Below are positions 43,557 through 52,426 of a DNA stretch of 64,000 nt, piece by piece. This DNA is from Streptosporangiaceae bacterium NEAU-GS5 (GTDB lineage: Bacteria > Actinomycetota > Actinomycetes > Streptosporangiales > Streptosporangiaceae): assembly GCA_017592665.1 (NCBI GenBank), contig JAGFNW010000001.1, positions 857,458 through 921,457 on the forward strand, written 5' to 3'. The position numbers and the translations under genes were made by a program. The notes beneath the pieces are model-generated. The model worked only from the letters and a program-made list of their open reading frames with translations, had not been told where the DNA came from and did not search any database. The first letter of the stretch is position 1. Each line of letters begins with the position of its first letter.

Positions 43557-46229
43557 CTACTGATCCGTGCGCCGCCCTTGTATGGCGCGGATCTCCGCTT
43601 CAAGGGCTTCGGCCTGTTCGGCCCGGCCCAATGCGAGCAAGATGCTAGCCATGTTTCGGATGGCCCGCACACTTTCCGGATGGCGGTCGCCGAGAACCAG
43701 TCGATATCGGGTCAACACCGGCTCCTGAACGGCCAGCGCCTCCTCGTGCAGACCCATGCCGTCGAGCGTTTCGGCGAGGCTGGTGGCCGACTGCAGCGTG
43801 TAGGGATGGCTGTCGCCGAGCACCCGGCGGCGCCGGCCGAGGGTGTCCTCCTGGATCCGCCGGGCCTGCTCGTGGTCGCCGAGCGCGCGGAGGTCGACCG
43901 CGAGGTTGTTGGCCGACCGCAGGGTGTCGGGGTGATTGTCGCCAAGGACCCGGCGATAGCGGGTCATCGTGTCCTGGTGCAGGTCGCGGGCTTGCTCGTA
44001 CTGGCCGAGCGCGTAGAGCGCGACGGCCAGGTGGTTGGCCGAGTGCAGGGTGTGCGGGTGGTCGTCGCCCAGCACGCGCCGGTAGCGCTCGAGGGCGATG
44101 CTCTGGAAGTGATGGGCCTCCTGCTCGCGGCCGAGCAGGTGCATGTCGATGCCGAGGCCGTGGACGAGCCGCATGGTCAGCGGGTCGTCGGGCCCGAGGG
44201 CCGCCTCGGCGCGCTCGGTCGCGTCCTCGTACACCAGCCGGGCCTGCTCGTATTCGCCCTGCTCGCGAAGGGCACGGGCGAGGTCGCGCGCGGCCGTGAT
44301 GGTGTGCCGGTCGTCCGCGCCGAGCGTCTCGCGCCAGCCGTGGTAGAGGTCGGAGGACAGCCGGACGCTGGCGTCGACGTCGCCGTGCTCGATCAGATAC
44401 CAGCCTGCGTTGCAGGCCAGCTCCCGCAGGCCGGGGCCGACGTCGTCGGTGGTCAGCACGGCCAGCAGATGCGGTAACAGGTCGGCCCAGCGCGGCCAGG
44501 TGGTGGGATCCTCCGGGTCGCCCGGCCGGTTGTCGACCAGCAGCCCCCGCGCGTAGTCCAGCACCTGCGCGCGCTCCGCCGGGCTGATCTCGTCGCGGAT
44601 CACGTTCTGGGTGAGCCGGTGCAGCCGGATGCCGCCCTGCGCGTGCGTGATGAGGCCGAACCGGGTCATGGTGCGCACGCTGCGGCGCAGCGCCAGCGGG
44701 TTGCCCGCGACGGCGGCGAGCGGGCGGAGCCCCTGGGCGGACTCGTCGGGCACCCGCTGCCACTGCACCAGCCAGTCCGTCGGAATCGTCTCGGGCGCGA
44801 GGAACGCGCAGAGCCGGATCAGCGCCAGCCCCACCGGATCCATGTCGGCGAGCCGGCCCACGGTCAGGCCGATGGCCGCGGCGAGCGAGCGCGGATAGCT
44901 GCCGGCGGTGGCCTCGCCCAGCACCTCGCTCGGGTGCTCGCGCAGCATCCGGAGGTAGTCGTCCACGCCGGTGGCCGTCTCGGTGAGGAATCCGCTGCTC
45001 TGGGTCAGGGCCAGCGGCAGGTCGCCGAGCGCGTCGGCGAGCTTGGCGGCCTCGGCGGGGACCAGGTCAGGCGCGTGGGTGCGGAGCAGGGCGACCGAAT
45101 CGGCGCGCTCCATCACGTCGACGGCGATGGTCGCCGCGATCTCCCCCCAGTCGCCGGCCCGCGAGGTGATCAGGACGTGCCCAGGGCCCCCGGGCAGCCA
45201 TTTCGCCAGCGTCGCGGGCTCGTCGGCGTTGTCGAAGATCAGCAGCCAGCCCGGATGTCCGCGCAGGTAGGCCTGGATGACGGAGATCGCGTTCGTGGTG
45301 TCGGCCGCCGCGTCGACCAGCTCCATGCGGACGGCCAGTTCGGACAGCTGCTTGCCGATGAGGGCCGGGTCGTCGGCGTCCACCCACCACACGACGTCGT
45401 AGTCGCCCGAGAACCGGTGCGCGTACTCGATCGCGATCTGGGTCTTGCCGACCCCGCCGAGGCCGCGCAGCGCCTGCACCACGGCCGGCCGGCCCGACCG
45501 CAGCCGGTCGCTGAGCTCGTCGAGCTCGCCCTCGCGGCCGGTGAAGCGCTGGTTGCGCGGCGGCAGGTTCCAGACGGGCGGCAGCCCGCCGGCCACGCGA
45601 TCCATCCGCCGGGCCGGGACGCGGCCGATCACCTGGGCCAGCTCCTGCCGCGCCGCGACGGTGTCCGGATGGGTCTCGCCGAAGAACCGGGCGCAGAGGT
45701 CGACCACCGTCCGCAGCGCCTGCTCGGCCTCCTGCCAGCGCTCTTCCTGCGCGAAGCTCTTCGCATGGCCCACCAGCACGGTGATGGCGTCCTTGGTGGC
45801 CGTCTGCTGCTCGGCCTCGGCCCGCTTGGTCAGCTCCAGCTGCTCCTGCAGCCGGGACGCCTGCTCGACCACCTCGCGCATCTGCTCCTGCGCGTGATCC
45901 AGCTCCTCGGCCGCCGGCAGCTTCATGTTGACCTTGTACTGCACGGCGAGCCGATTCCACGCCTGCTCCCAGACCTGCTGCCGCTCGAGCGACACCCCGC
46001 AGAGGTCGACGAACGTCATCAGGAAGGCCTTGCTGGGGAACCGCCGCCCGTTGAGCACGTCGCTCAGCGTCGTCCTGGGCAGCGACCGGCGGGTGTCGAT
46101 GGCGCGCTTTTCGAGGTCGCGATAGGGCGGGCTGTCCGCGCGCACCCAGAGCATCTTCATGCGGCGTGCGAGCTCTTCGCGGCTTGCGGCCGTCGTGGGA
46201 TCGATCGGATCCACGGCGTCATCGGTCAT
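43557..46229 (-). CDS. HTH-NB-ARC-TPR STAND protein (FxSxx-COOH-system-like)
   Basis: An 890-residue signal-transduction ATPase. N-terminal XRE-like helix-turn-helix (LPRTTLSDVLNGRRFPSK, about 50-67), a coiled coil (about 105-145), a linker PPVWNLPPRNQRFTGRE, an NB-ARC ATPase with P-loop GLGGVGKT (256-263), WWVDADD, LLIFDNAD Walker B and DLPLALTQ, then a winged-helix region and at least five TPR42-type repeats (YRRVLGDDHPHTLHSANHLAVAL and similar). The linker and ATPase look like the TPR protein of FxSxx-COOH gene sets, but no radical-SAM or FxSxx peptide gene is visible. May be a pathway regulator or a bacterial NLR-like sensor. Divergent from the methyltransferase gene. Confidence 0.85.
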   Translation of the reverse strand: MTDDAVDPIDPTTAASREELARRMKMLWVRADSPPYRDLEKRAIDTRRSLPRTTLSDVLNGRRFPSKAFLMTFVDLCGVSLERQQVWEQAWNRLAVQYKVNMKLPAAEELDHAQEQMREVVEQASRLQEQLELTKRAEAEQQTATKDAITVLVGHAKSFAQEERWQEAEQALRTVVDLCARFFGETHPDTVAARQELAQVIGRVPARRMDRVAGGLPPVWNLPPRNQRFTGREGELDELSDRLRSGRPAVVQALRGLGGVGKTQIAIEYAHRFSGDYDVVWWVDADDPALIGKQLSELAVRMELVDAAADTTNAISVIQAYLRGHPGWLLIFDNADEPATLAKWLPGGPGHVLITSRAGDWGEIAATIAVDVMERADSVALLRTHAPDLVPAEAAKLADALGDLPLALTQSSGFLTETATGVDDYLRMLREHPSEVLGEATAGSYPRSLAAAIGLTVGRLADMDPVGLALIRLCAFLAPETIPTDWLVQWQRVPDESAQGLRPLAAVAGNPLALRRSVRTMTRFGLITHAQGGIRLHRLTQNVIRDEISPAERAQVLDYARGLLVDNRPGDPEDPTTWPRWADLLPHLLAVLTTDDVGPGLRELACNAGWYLIEHGDVDASVRLSSDLYHGWRETLGADDRHTITAARDLARALREQGEYEQARLVYEDATERAEAALGPDDPLTMRLVHGLGIDMHLLGREQEAHHFQSIALERYRRVLGDDHPHTLHSANHLAVALYALGQYEQARDLHQDTMTRYRRVLGDNHPDTLRSANNLAVDLRALGDHEQARRIQEDTLGRRRRVLGDSHPYTLQSATSLAETLDGMGLHEEALAVQEPVLTRYRLVLGDRHPESVRAIRNMASILLALGRAEQAEALEAEIRAIQGRRTDQ

Positions 46230-46253
46230 CTACCAGGAACTCCCGTCCGGGGC

Positions 46254-46505
46254 TGTCCCGTCTTGTCCTGTAACTGTAGGCGAATTAGCCGGGAATTGCG
46301 CGGGTCTTCGCTTCGATAAGGGATTCGGACCTCGGCGGACACGTGTCCCGGACAGCGGATGACCGAAACAGGACAGACCTTCTGGGAATGGCGTTGTGAA
46401 TCGATGAACGCTTGTCCCACGGTGTCCCATTCGCGTGTCCGGTGTCCGCGCATTCGGGACCAGGAAACGGATCTGGACGAGATCGTCCGCCGTCCTGGTG
46501 GGACA
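46254..46505. promoter_or_regulatory. Divergent promoter region with eleven TGTCC/GGACA motifs
   Basis: TGTCC occurs at 46254, 46264, 46344, 46413, 46423, 46436 and 46443, and its complement GGACA at 46337, 46350, 46371 and 46501. Two pairs are 10 bp apart, and 46344-46354 is a palindrome TGTCC-C-GGACA. Such density in a 319-base divergent gap suggests cooperative binding by a regulator, perhaps the HTH of the adjacent STAND protein. No open frame in the gap is convincing. Confidence 0.6.
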
Positions 46506-46548
46506 CATTCGGCGCCGGTTCAATCGATCGTGTAAGGAGGTATTCGCG

Positions 46549-47466
46549 ATGGATATCACGACGCTGACCGACCTGTTCGGCAGCAGTGCCGCCTATGTCA
46601 CCCTGGCCGTGCTCGCCGCGATCGGCGCCCTGCTCGTCTGGGCGTTCCACCAGGGGCGCCAGATCGAGTTCTGGCCTCCCAAGATCGGCCCGCGCCCTGA
46701 AGGGGCCGACCGCGCACGCAAGCCGGCCACCGTCGACCGGCCGGCCAACGTCGACCGGCTGTACGAGGTAGGCGACGCGAGTGACTTCTACGACGCGATC
46801 GCCCCCAACTACGACCAGCGCAACTCGGTGAACCTGCTGGCCACCCACATGGACGTGATCACCCGCGTCGAGGAGGCGCGCAAGTGCAAGCCCGGCCTGC
46901 GCGTGCTCGACCTCGGGGGCGGCACCGGCCAGAACGTCGCCACCCACTTCTTCAACGACTCCGAGATCGTCTGGACGTACGTCGACTTCTGCCCGGCCAT
47001 GGTCGACCAGCTGCGCCAGCACCTGGCCAAGCGCCCCATCTACAAGCGCCTGACCTGGCACATCGAGGACATCAACCGCGCCCACCTGGTGGTGCCGCCG
47101 CAGTCGCAGGACCTGGTGCTGCTGAACCTCGTGCTGTCGTCCATGCCGGAGCTGCCGGACTTCAACAAGATCGCCCGCATGCTGGCGCCCGGCGGACAGC
47201 TCGTGATCAGTGACATCGACCCGGGCTACACGCACGCGCACCCGTACTACCAGGCGGCCGCGAAGGACGGCAGCATGGTCGCCATGCGGACCAACCCGGT
47301 CCAGCCCCTCGAGCTCGTCGACCGCATGAAGGAGGCCGGTCTTCGGCTGTCGGAGATGGCCGGGATCGGGTCGCGCGACATCAGCTACTCGTTCATCACG
47401 GTCTTCGTCAACGACGAGCGTCCGGACGTGTCCCGGCAGCATGACAGCGGAGCGGTGACCGCCTAG
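46549..47466 (+). CDS. Membrane-anchored SAM-dependent methyltransferase
   Basis: A 305-residue protein: one N-terminal membrane helix (about 14-33), a short link containing GRQIEFWPPKIGPRP, then a class I methyltransferase domain with motif I VLDLGGGTG (119-127), post-I YVDFCPAM, motif IV LVLLNLVLSSMPELPD and motif VI LAPGGQLVISDID. The substrate is unknown. The ribosome binding site TAAGGAGGT eight bases before ATG 46549 is near perfect, so strong translation is expected. A membrane anchor on such an enzyme is uncommon and suggests a lipid, quinone-like or membrane-delivered substrate. Confidence 0.82.
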   Translation: MDITTLTDLFGSSAAYVTLAVLAAIGALLVWAFHQGRQIEFWPPKIGPRPEGADRARKPATVDRPANVDRLYEVGDASDFYDAIAPNYDQRNSVNLLATHMDVITRVEEARKCKPGLRVLDLGGGTGQNVATHFFNDSEIVWTYVDFCPAMVDQLRQHLAKRPIYKRLTWHIEDINRAHLVVPPQSQDLVLLNLVLSSMPELPDFNKIARMLAPGGQLVISDIDPGYTHAHPYYQAAAKDGSMVAMRTNPVQPLELVDRMKEAGLRLSEMAGIGSRDISYSFITVFVNDERPDVSRQHDSGAVTA

Positions 47467-47472
47467 TCATGA

Positions 47473-48720
47473 TCAAAGGCGGGCCGCCGCCTCTCCCAGC
47501 GCCCGGATCGCGGTCGTGGCCAGCACCTGAGCCCCGACCGCGATCGAGCGTTCGTCGACGTCGAACTCGGGGCGGTGGATGTCGACCTCGACGTCGCTGC
47601 TGGGGCTGCGGGTGCCGAGCCGCGCGAGCGCGCCGGGGACGGAGTCGAGATACCAGGCGAAATCCTCCCCGGCCAGGCTCTGCGGGGTCGCCACGACGCC
47701 CGCGTTGCCGAGCACCGAGGTGGTGGAGTCGCGCAGCATGTCGACGCTCGTGGCGTCGTTGTTCACGGCCGGCGTGCCGCGGCGGTAGTCGAGCTCGGCC
47801 TCCAGGCCGTACGCGCCGGCGACCGACTCCAGCAGCATCTTCAGCATGTCGGGGGCGAGGTTCCACGCCTCGCCGCCGAGGCAGCGCACGGTCCCCTGCG
47901 CGATGCCCACGTCGGGGATGGCGTTGGCGGCGAAACCGGCCGACACCTGCCCCCACACCAGGCTGAGGCTGAGCCGCGGGTCGACGCGGCGTGACAGCGC
48001 GGCCGGGAGCTCGGTCAGGATCTTGCTGAGCGCGTAGACCAGGTCGACCGTGAGGTGGGGGCGGGCCGTGTGGCCGCCGGGGCCGGAAACCTTGATCTTG
48101 ACGGTGTCGCAGGCGCTCGTGATGGCGCCCACCCGAAGGCCCATCTGGCCGACCTCGGCCCGTGGGTCGCAGTGCACGGCGAAAATCCGCTCCACACCCG
48201 ACAAGCCGCCGTCGCGCATGACCTCAAGGGCGCCGCTCGCGATCTCCTCGGCCGGCTGGAAGATCAATCGGACCTGGCCGGGCAGCAATCCCGCCTGCGC
48301 CTGCTGCGCCAGGAAAAGCCCGGCGCCGAGCACGACGGCCGAGTGCACGTCGTGGCCGCACGCGTGGCAGACGCCGCCGACGGTCGAGCGATAGGGAACA
48401 TCCTTCTCGTCCTCCATCGGCAGGGCGTCGATGTCGGCGCGCAGCGCGACCATCGGACCGTGCCCAGTGCCGATGTCGGCCCACAACCCCGTGCCCCGCG
48501 ACATGACCCGTGGCACGAGCCCCGCGTCCACAAGCCGTTCGGCGATGGCCTCCGTGGTGCGAAACTCGTTGAAGGCCGTCTCGGGGTGCGCGTGCACATC
48601 CCGCCGGAAGGCGATCAGCTCCGGTTCTTGCTCACGGACGAACTCGGCCAGTTCAACGGCAAGTCTGGCCCCATCCGCCTCCGGATCGTCCATCGCCGGA
48701 AAGTTCGACGAGATGATCAC
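47473..48720 (-). CDS. M20-family amidohydrolase/peptidase
   Basis: A 415-residue metal-dependent amidohydrolase. Motifs: FRRDVHAHPETAFNE, the metal-binding ACGHDVHSAV, QPAEEIASGA with the catalytic Glu, the lid-domain GPGGHTARPH and GEDFAWYLD. These fit the hippurate hydrolase/N-acyl-amino-acid amidohydrolase branch. GTG 48720 follows AAAGGAAA at eight bases. It converges on the methyltransferase gene, with only six bases between the stops. The substrate may be an N-acyl amino acid. Confidence 0.9.
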   Translation of the reverse strand: MIISSNFPAMDDPEADGARLAVELAEFVREQEPELIAFRRDVHAHPETAFNEFRTTEAIAERLVDAGLVPRVMSRGTGLWADIGTGHGPMVALRADIDALPMEDEKDVPYRSTVGGVCHACGHDVHSAVVLGAGLFLAQQAQAGLLPGQVRLIFQPAEEIASGALEVMRDGGLSGVERIFAVHCDPRAEVGQMGLRVGAITSACDTVKIKVSGPGGHTARPHLTVDLVYALSKILTELPAALSRRVDPRLSLSLVWGQVSAGFAANAIPDVGIAQGTVRCLGGEAWNLAPDMLKMLLESVAGAYGLEAELDYRRGTPAVNNDATSVDMLRDSTTSVLGNAGVVATPQSLAGEDFAWYLDSVPGALARLGTRSPSSDVEVDIHRPEFDVDERSIAVGAQVLATTAIRALGEAAARL

Positions 48721-48903
48721 GACTATTTCCTTTCTCAGACCCTGCACGGGCCGACGTCAAAAAAACTCCTCTGTCAGGGGCCATGTGATGGCGCGTACCC
48801 CACGATCCGGGCGGTACGCCGGAAATGGGTCTCGCGCCCGTCTCGGGTGGGAGAGGGGCGCGCGCGTGGCGGTCACATGGCCAGGCGGGTGGCCGTCAAT
48901 CAA

Positions 48904-50079
48904 TCACGTACCTGCATGACCAGTCCCCCCGTCCTGCCGCCTGCTGGTGACGAACCGATCCTCGGCCAGCTCGGTGATGGTGGCGTCCACCACTTCTTCC
49001 AGGGTGCCACCATCGGCGAGGATCGCTCGCTGTCGCTCACTTGAACAGCCCCGCTCCAGCACGTCGCCGATCACCGACAGCTCCTCGGCGCAGCCGAGCC
49101 GCTCGGCGACCGGTTCCAGCTCGCGTTGCAGCTCATAGAGCACGTCCCTGATCGGGGCGGTCGTGCCGCGGTCATCGGTGACGACGATGGCGTCGAGACC
49201 GTGGCGGGTGGCCCGCCACTTGTTGTCCCGCACCACCCACGCGGCCGGCGTCGGCAGTTTGTAGCCACGGTCGAGCTGCTGGTCGAACTGCTGGACCAGC
49301 GACTGCGACAGGGCCACGACCATGCCGACCTCCCGCATCGTGGGAATGCCGTCGAACATCCGTATCTCAATCGTGCCGAAGTCGGGGTGTGGACGAACGT
49401 CCCACCACACCTCTTTGATGCTCTTGATCGTTCCAGCGCGGATCAGGGTGTCCATGTACTCCTCGAACTCCGCCCAGTCCGCCAGGAGGTGCGGCGGACC
49501 GGCCGTCGGCAGGGCGCCGAAGACGATCGCCCGGCTGGAGGCGAGACCGGTGTCCTGCCCGCCCCAGTATGGGCTCGAGGCCGTCAACGCCAAAAAATGC
49601 GGCAGGTAGGCCGCGAGCGCGTTGACTATGGGAATGACTTTATCTCTCTCTCGGACGCCCACGTGGACGTGTACGCCAAATGTTTGGATGCGCCAAGCCA
49701 GCCACTGCAGGTCCTCGACCAACTCGGTGTACCGCTGCACCGGGGCGTACTCCGCGTCGCGCCAGTCACTGATCGGATGCGTGCCCGTGCACGCGAGGGC
49801 CATCCCCCGCGGCGTGACCACGCTCCGCAACCGGTCGATGCTCTTCTCAAGATCGCGTACTGCTTCGGCGGCCGTGTGGCATACGTCCGTGATGATCTCG
49901 ACCTGCGACTGCATCAACTCGTGCATGGCCTTGGGCCGCGGACCCTCGCTGAGCTCGGGCATGGCGGCCAGCACCTCACGGGCGTCCTGGCGGAGCCGGC
50001 GTGTCCGGGTGTCGACGAGCTGGAGCTCCCATTCGACGCCGAGTGTCGCTCCACGGGAGGGATTGAACTCGATTGCCAC
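48904..50079 (-). CDS. YbdK-like carboxylate-amine ligase
   Basis: A 391-residue member of the glutamate-cysteine ligase 2 family, which makes gamma-glutamyl amides using ATP. Typical features are LGVEWELQLVD near the start, MHELMQSQVEIIT, the FGVHVHVGV strand, ALTASSPYWGGQDTGLASSRA and EIRMFDGIPT. GTG 50079 has GGAGG five bases upstream. In actinobacteria relatives occur in ergothioneine or unassigned pathways; no egt genes are present here. The M20 gene lies 183 bases downstream on the same strand and could hydrolyse a related amide. Confidence 0.88.
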   Translation of the reverse strand: MAIEFNPSRGATLGVEWELQLVDTRTRRLRQDAREVLAAMPELSEGPRPKAMHELMQSQVEIITDVCHTAAEAVRDLEKSIDRLRSVVTPRGMALACTGTHPISDWRDAEYAPVQRYTELVEDLQWLAWRIQTFGVHVHVGVRERDKVIPIVNALAAYLPHFLALTASSPYWGGQDTGLASSRAIVFGALPTAGPPHLLADWAEFEEYMDTLIRAGTIKSIKEVWWDVRPHPDFGTIEIRMFDGIPTMREVGMVVALSQSLVQQFDQQLDRGYKLPTPAAWVVRDNKWRATRHGLDAIVVTDDRGTTAPIRDVLYELQRELEPVAERLGCAEELSVIGDVLERGCSSERQRAILADGGTLEEVVDATITELAEDRFVTSRRQDGGTGHAGT

Positions 50080-50313
50080 AACAACCTCCGTAGTCCATCG
50101 TCTCAGCACCCGTTACACGGCGTTGCCAAAATCGGCCAACCTGTACGTATGACTTCAGTCGCCCTGAATTACCTTAAGCACGTATTACTGGACAAACTTC
50201 TATCCTGAACCATCAGGAACAGACCTGCTATCCATGACTCGGTATGGTCGAGCTTGCGGAGCGTGCCTTCAGGGCATCTGTCGCGGCATGTGCAGAGATT
50301 CGAGGTTGACGCC

Positions 50314-51453
50314 GTGGTGACTCGGGGCCTGGCGCTCGTCGTTGCGACGACCGCGCTGATCGGTGGCGCCGGAGTGCAGTGGTCCCTGGCGGACCAGCAG
50401 CTGGTTCAGAAACATGCGGATCGGCAGACGGTGATCGGAGGCCCGCTGCTGGCCGGTCGCGGGCTGGTCGTCCCCGCCGGCGTGAAGGCTCCGCCCAAGA
50501 CCGCCGCCAAGGCGTACGTGATCGCCGACGCCGACACCGGGCAGGTGCTCGCGGCCAAGGACCCGCACGGCCGCTATCTGCCGGCCAGCACGCTGAAGAC
50601 GCTGACGGCGCTCACACTGATCCCCAAGCTCGACAAGAACCGGCGGATTCGGCCCAGCCAGAACGCCTGCAACACCGAGGGCAGCGCGGTCGGCCTGACC
50701 CCGAAGATCACCTATCGCATCGAGGATCTGTTCCGCGCGCTGCTCATGGTCTCCGGCAACGACGCGGCGGTCGCGCTCGCCGAGGCCAACGGCGGCCTGC
50801 CGGCCACGCTCTCCGACATGAACGCCGAGGCCCAGCGGCTGCAGGCGTTCGACACCGTGGCCAAGACCCCGAACGGCCTGGACAAGAAGGGCCAGAGCAG
50901 CTCCGCCTACGACCTGGCCCTGATCGCCCGGGCCGGGCTCGCGCTGCCCGACTTCCGCTCCTACGTGAGCACCAAGACCGCCAAGTTCCCGGCGCCCAAG
51001 GGCAAGTCGTACGAGATCGGCAACCACAACAAGCTGCTGTGGCGCTACGACGGCATGATCGGCGTGAAGAACGGCTGGACCACGAAGGCGCTCGGCAGCT
51101 TCGTCGGCGCCGCCAGCAGGAACGGACACACCATCATCGTGTCGATCATGCGGTACGACGGGTCGTTCTGGGACGACGTGACCAAGCTCATGGACTGGGG
51201 CTTCGATGTCCGGGGCAACGTGACGCCGGTCGGCGAGCTGGTCTCGCCCGGCGCCGCGCCGACCGTGCAGCCGACGACGCTCACGCTGGCCCCGATCACA
51301 CCCGGCCCGAGCGCCCCGGCCGCGGCGGGGATCCAGACCGACGCCTCCACCGCGCCCGGCCTCGCCGCCACGCTCGTGCTCGGCACGGGCCTCGCCGGCG
51401 GCCTGGCCTGGATCGGCTACGGCCTGAGCCGCCGCCGGCGGCGCAAGCTGTAG
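50314..51453 (+). CDS. D-alanyl-D-alanine carboxypeptidase (S11 penicillin-binding protein)
   Basis: Trims the terminal D-Ala of peptidoglycan stem peptides outside the membrane. The 379-residue product has an N-terminal signal/anchor, active-site serine Ser92 in STLK, the SGN triad (147-149) and KNG (252-254) in place of the common KTG, and a C-terminal Pro/Thr-rich linker, membrane helix and RRRRRK tail. GTG 50314 or the next GTG is the start; GAGG upstream is weak. Its last 37 bases overlap the convergent YihY gene. Confidence 0.9.
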   Translation: MVTRGLALVVATTALIGGAGVQWSLADQQLVQKHADRQTVIGGPLLAGRGLVVPAGVKAPPKTAAKAYVIADADTGQVLAAKDPHGRYLPASTLKTLTALTLIPKLDKNRRIRPSQNACNTEGSAVGLTPKITYRIEDLFRALLMVSGNDAAVALAEANGGLPATLSDMNAEAQRLQAFDTVAKTPNGLDKKGQSSSAYDLALIARAGLALPDFRSYVSTKTAKFPAPKGKSYEIGNHNKLLWRYDGMIGVKNGWTTKALGSFVGAASRNGHTIIVSIMRYDGSFWDDVTKLMDWGFDVRGNVTPVGELVSPGAAPTVQPTTLTLAPITPGPSAPAAAGIQTDASTAPGLAATLVLGTGLAGGLAWIGYGLSRRRRRKL

Positions 51454-52397
51454 TTCTCCACGGCCGTCTCGTAACCGTCGATCGTCGGGGCCGGCGTGGG
51501 CTCGGGCGGCGGGTAACCCCGCGAGGTCGCGACCCAGGCCGCCGTGTAGAGGATCAGCCGTCCGGAGAGGTTGATCCACAGCAGCAGGCCCACCGTCACC
51601 GTGAACGCGCCGTAGAGCGGGTTGGTGGAGTGGGCCAGCAGCAGCGTCGCGAACTGTTTGAGCACCCCGAAGCCGATGGCGCCCACCAGGGCGCCGCGCA
51701 GGATGAGGCGGAACCGCATCTCGGGCTTGGCCAGCCAGCCCAGGATGATCAGAAAGAGCACGACGTCGGCGAGAAGACCGGCCAGCAGGCCGGCCACCGC
51801 CACGGATACCGAGGTCAACGGCCCCTGGCTGACGCCGAGCCAGCCGACGATCGTGTCGGTGGCCTGCACGGCGAAGCCGCTGATCAGCGCCGAGGCGAAC
51901 AGCGTGATCCCGAGGAGGATCAGCGCGACCAGGTCGCGGAGCTTGACGAGGATCCAGCTGAGCCGCGGCGGGGCCGTCATCCACATCTCCTGCAGCGACA
52001 CCCGGAGGGCGTCGACCGCGCCGAGCCCCGCGTACAGCAGGCCGAGCAGGCCGATGATCCCCGCGTTCTGGCGGGCCTCGGCGATCTGGTCCAGGTCGAT
52101 CTTGTCAGCCAGCCCCGGGAGCTGGCTCTCGATGGCCGTCTTGAGCTCGGTCAGGGCGTCCGGGCGGAACGTCACGACGTAGCCGAATAGGGCGAAGGCC
52201 AGCGCGATCAGCGGGAAGAACGACAGGAACGCGAAGTAGGTGAACGTGCCGGCCTGCCGGTCGCCGCGCTGGATCTGGTAGCGCTGGACCATCCTGATCA
52301 GATGGTCGACCCAGTTGAAGCGGACCCGGGCGCGCTCGGTGAAGCGCCGCCCCTGCTCTTTACGCGCGTCGAGCCATTCCTGCAGCTTCCCGAACAC
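51417..52397 (-). CDS. YihY/BrkB-family membrane protein
   Basis: A 326-residue protein with six membrane helices and the family motifs QAGTFTYFAFLSFFPLIAL, GLGAVDALRVSLQEMW and NPLYGAFTVTVGLLLWINLSGRLIL. Function in actinobacteria is not established; old annotation as ribonuclease BN is wrong for this family. The C-terminus (SLRRRRRLRP) is encoded antisense to the basic tail of the carboxypeptidase. It lies downstream of trpS on the same strand with a 29-base gap. Confidence 0.88.
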   Translation of the reverse strand: MFGKLQEWLDARKEQGRRFTERARVRFNWVDHLIRMVQRYQIQRGDRQAGTFTYFAFLSFFPLIALAFALFGYVVTFRPDALTELKTAIESQLPGLADKIDLDQIAEARQNAGIIGLLGLLYAGLGAVDALRVSLQEMWMTAPPRLSWILVKLRDLVALILLGITLFASALISGFAVQATDTIVGWLGVSQGPLTSVSVAVAGLLAGLLADVVLFLIILGWLAKPEMRFRLILRGALVGAIGFGVLKQFATLLLAHSTNPLYGAFTVTVGLLLWINLSGRLILYTAAWVATSRGYPPPEPTPAPTIDGYETAVENYSLRRRRRLRP

Positions 52398-52426
52398 AGC
52401 GGGTCATCTACCCAATGATCATCGAG

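Noticed and set aside
44619..46319. 566-codon plus-strand open frame opposite the NB-ARC/TPR gene
   Set aside because: Antisense shadow without recognisable motifs; the minus-strand frame has a P-loop, HTH and TPRs.
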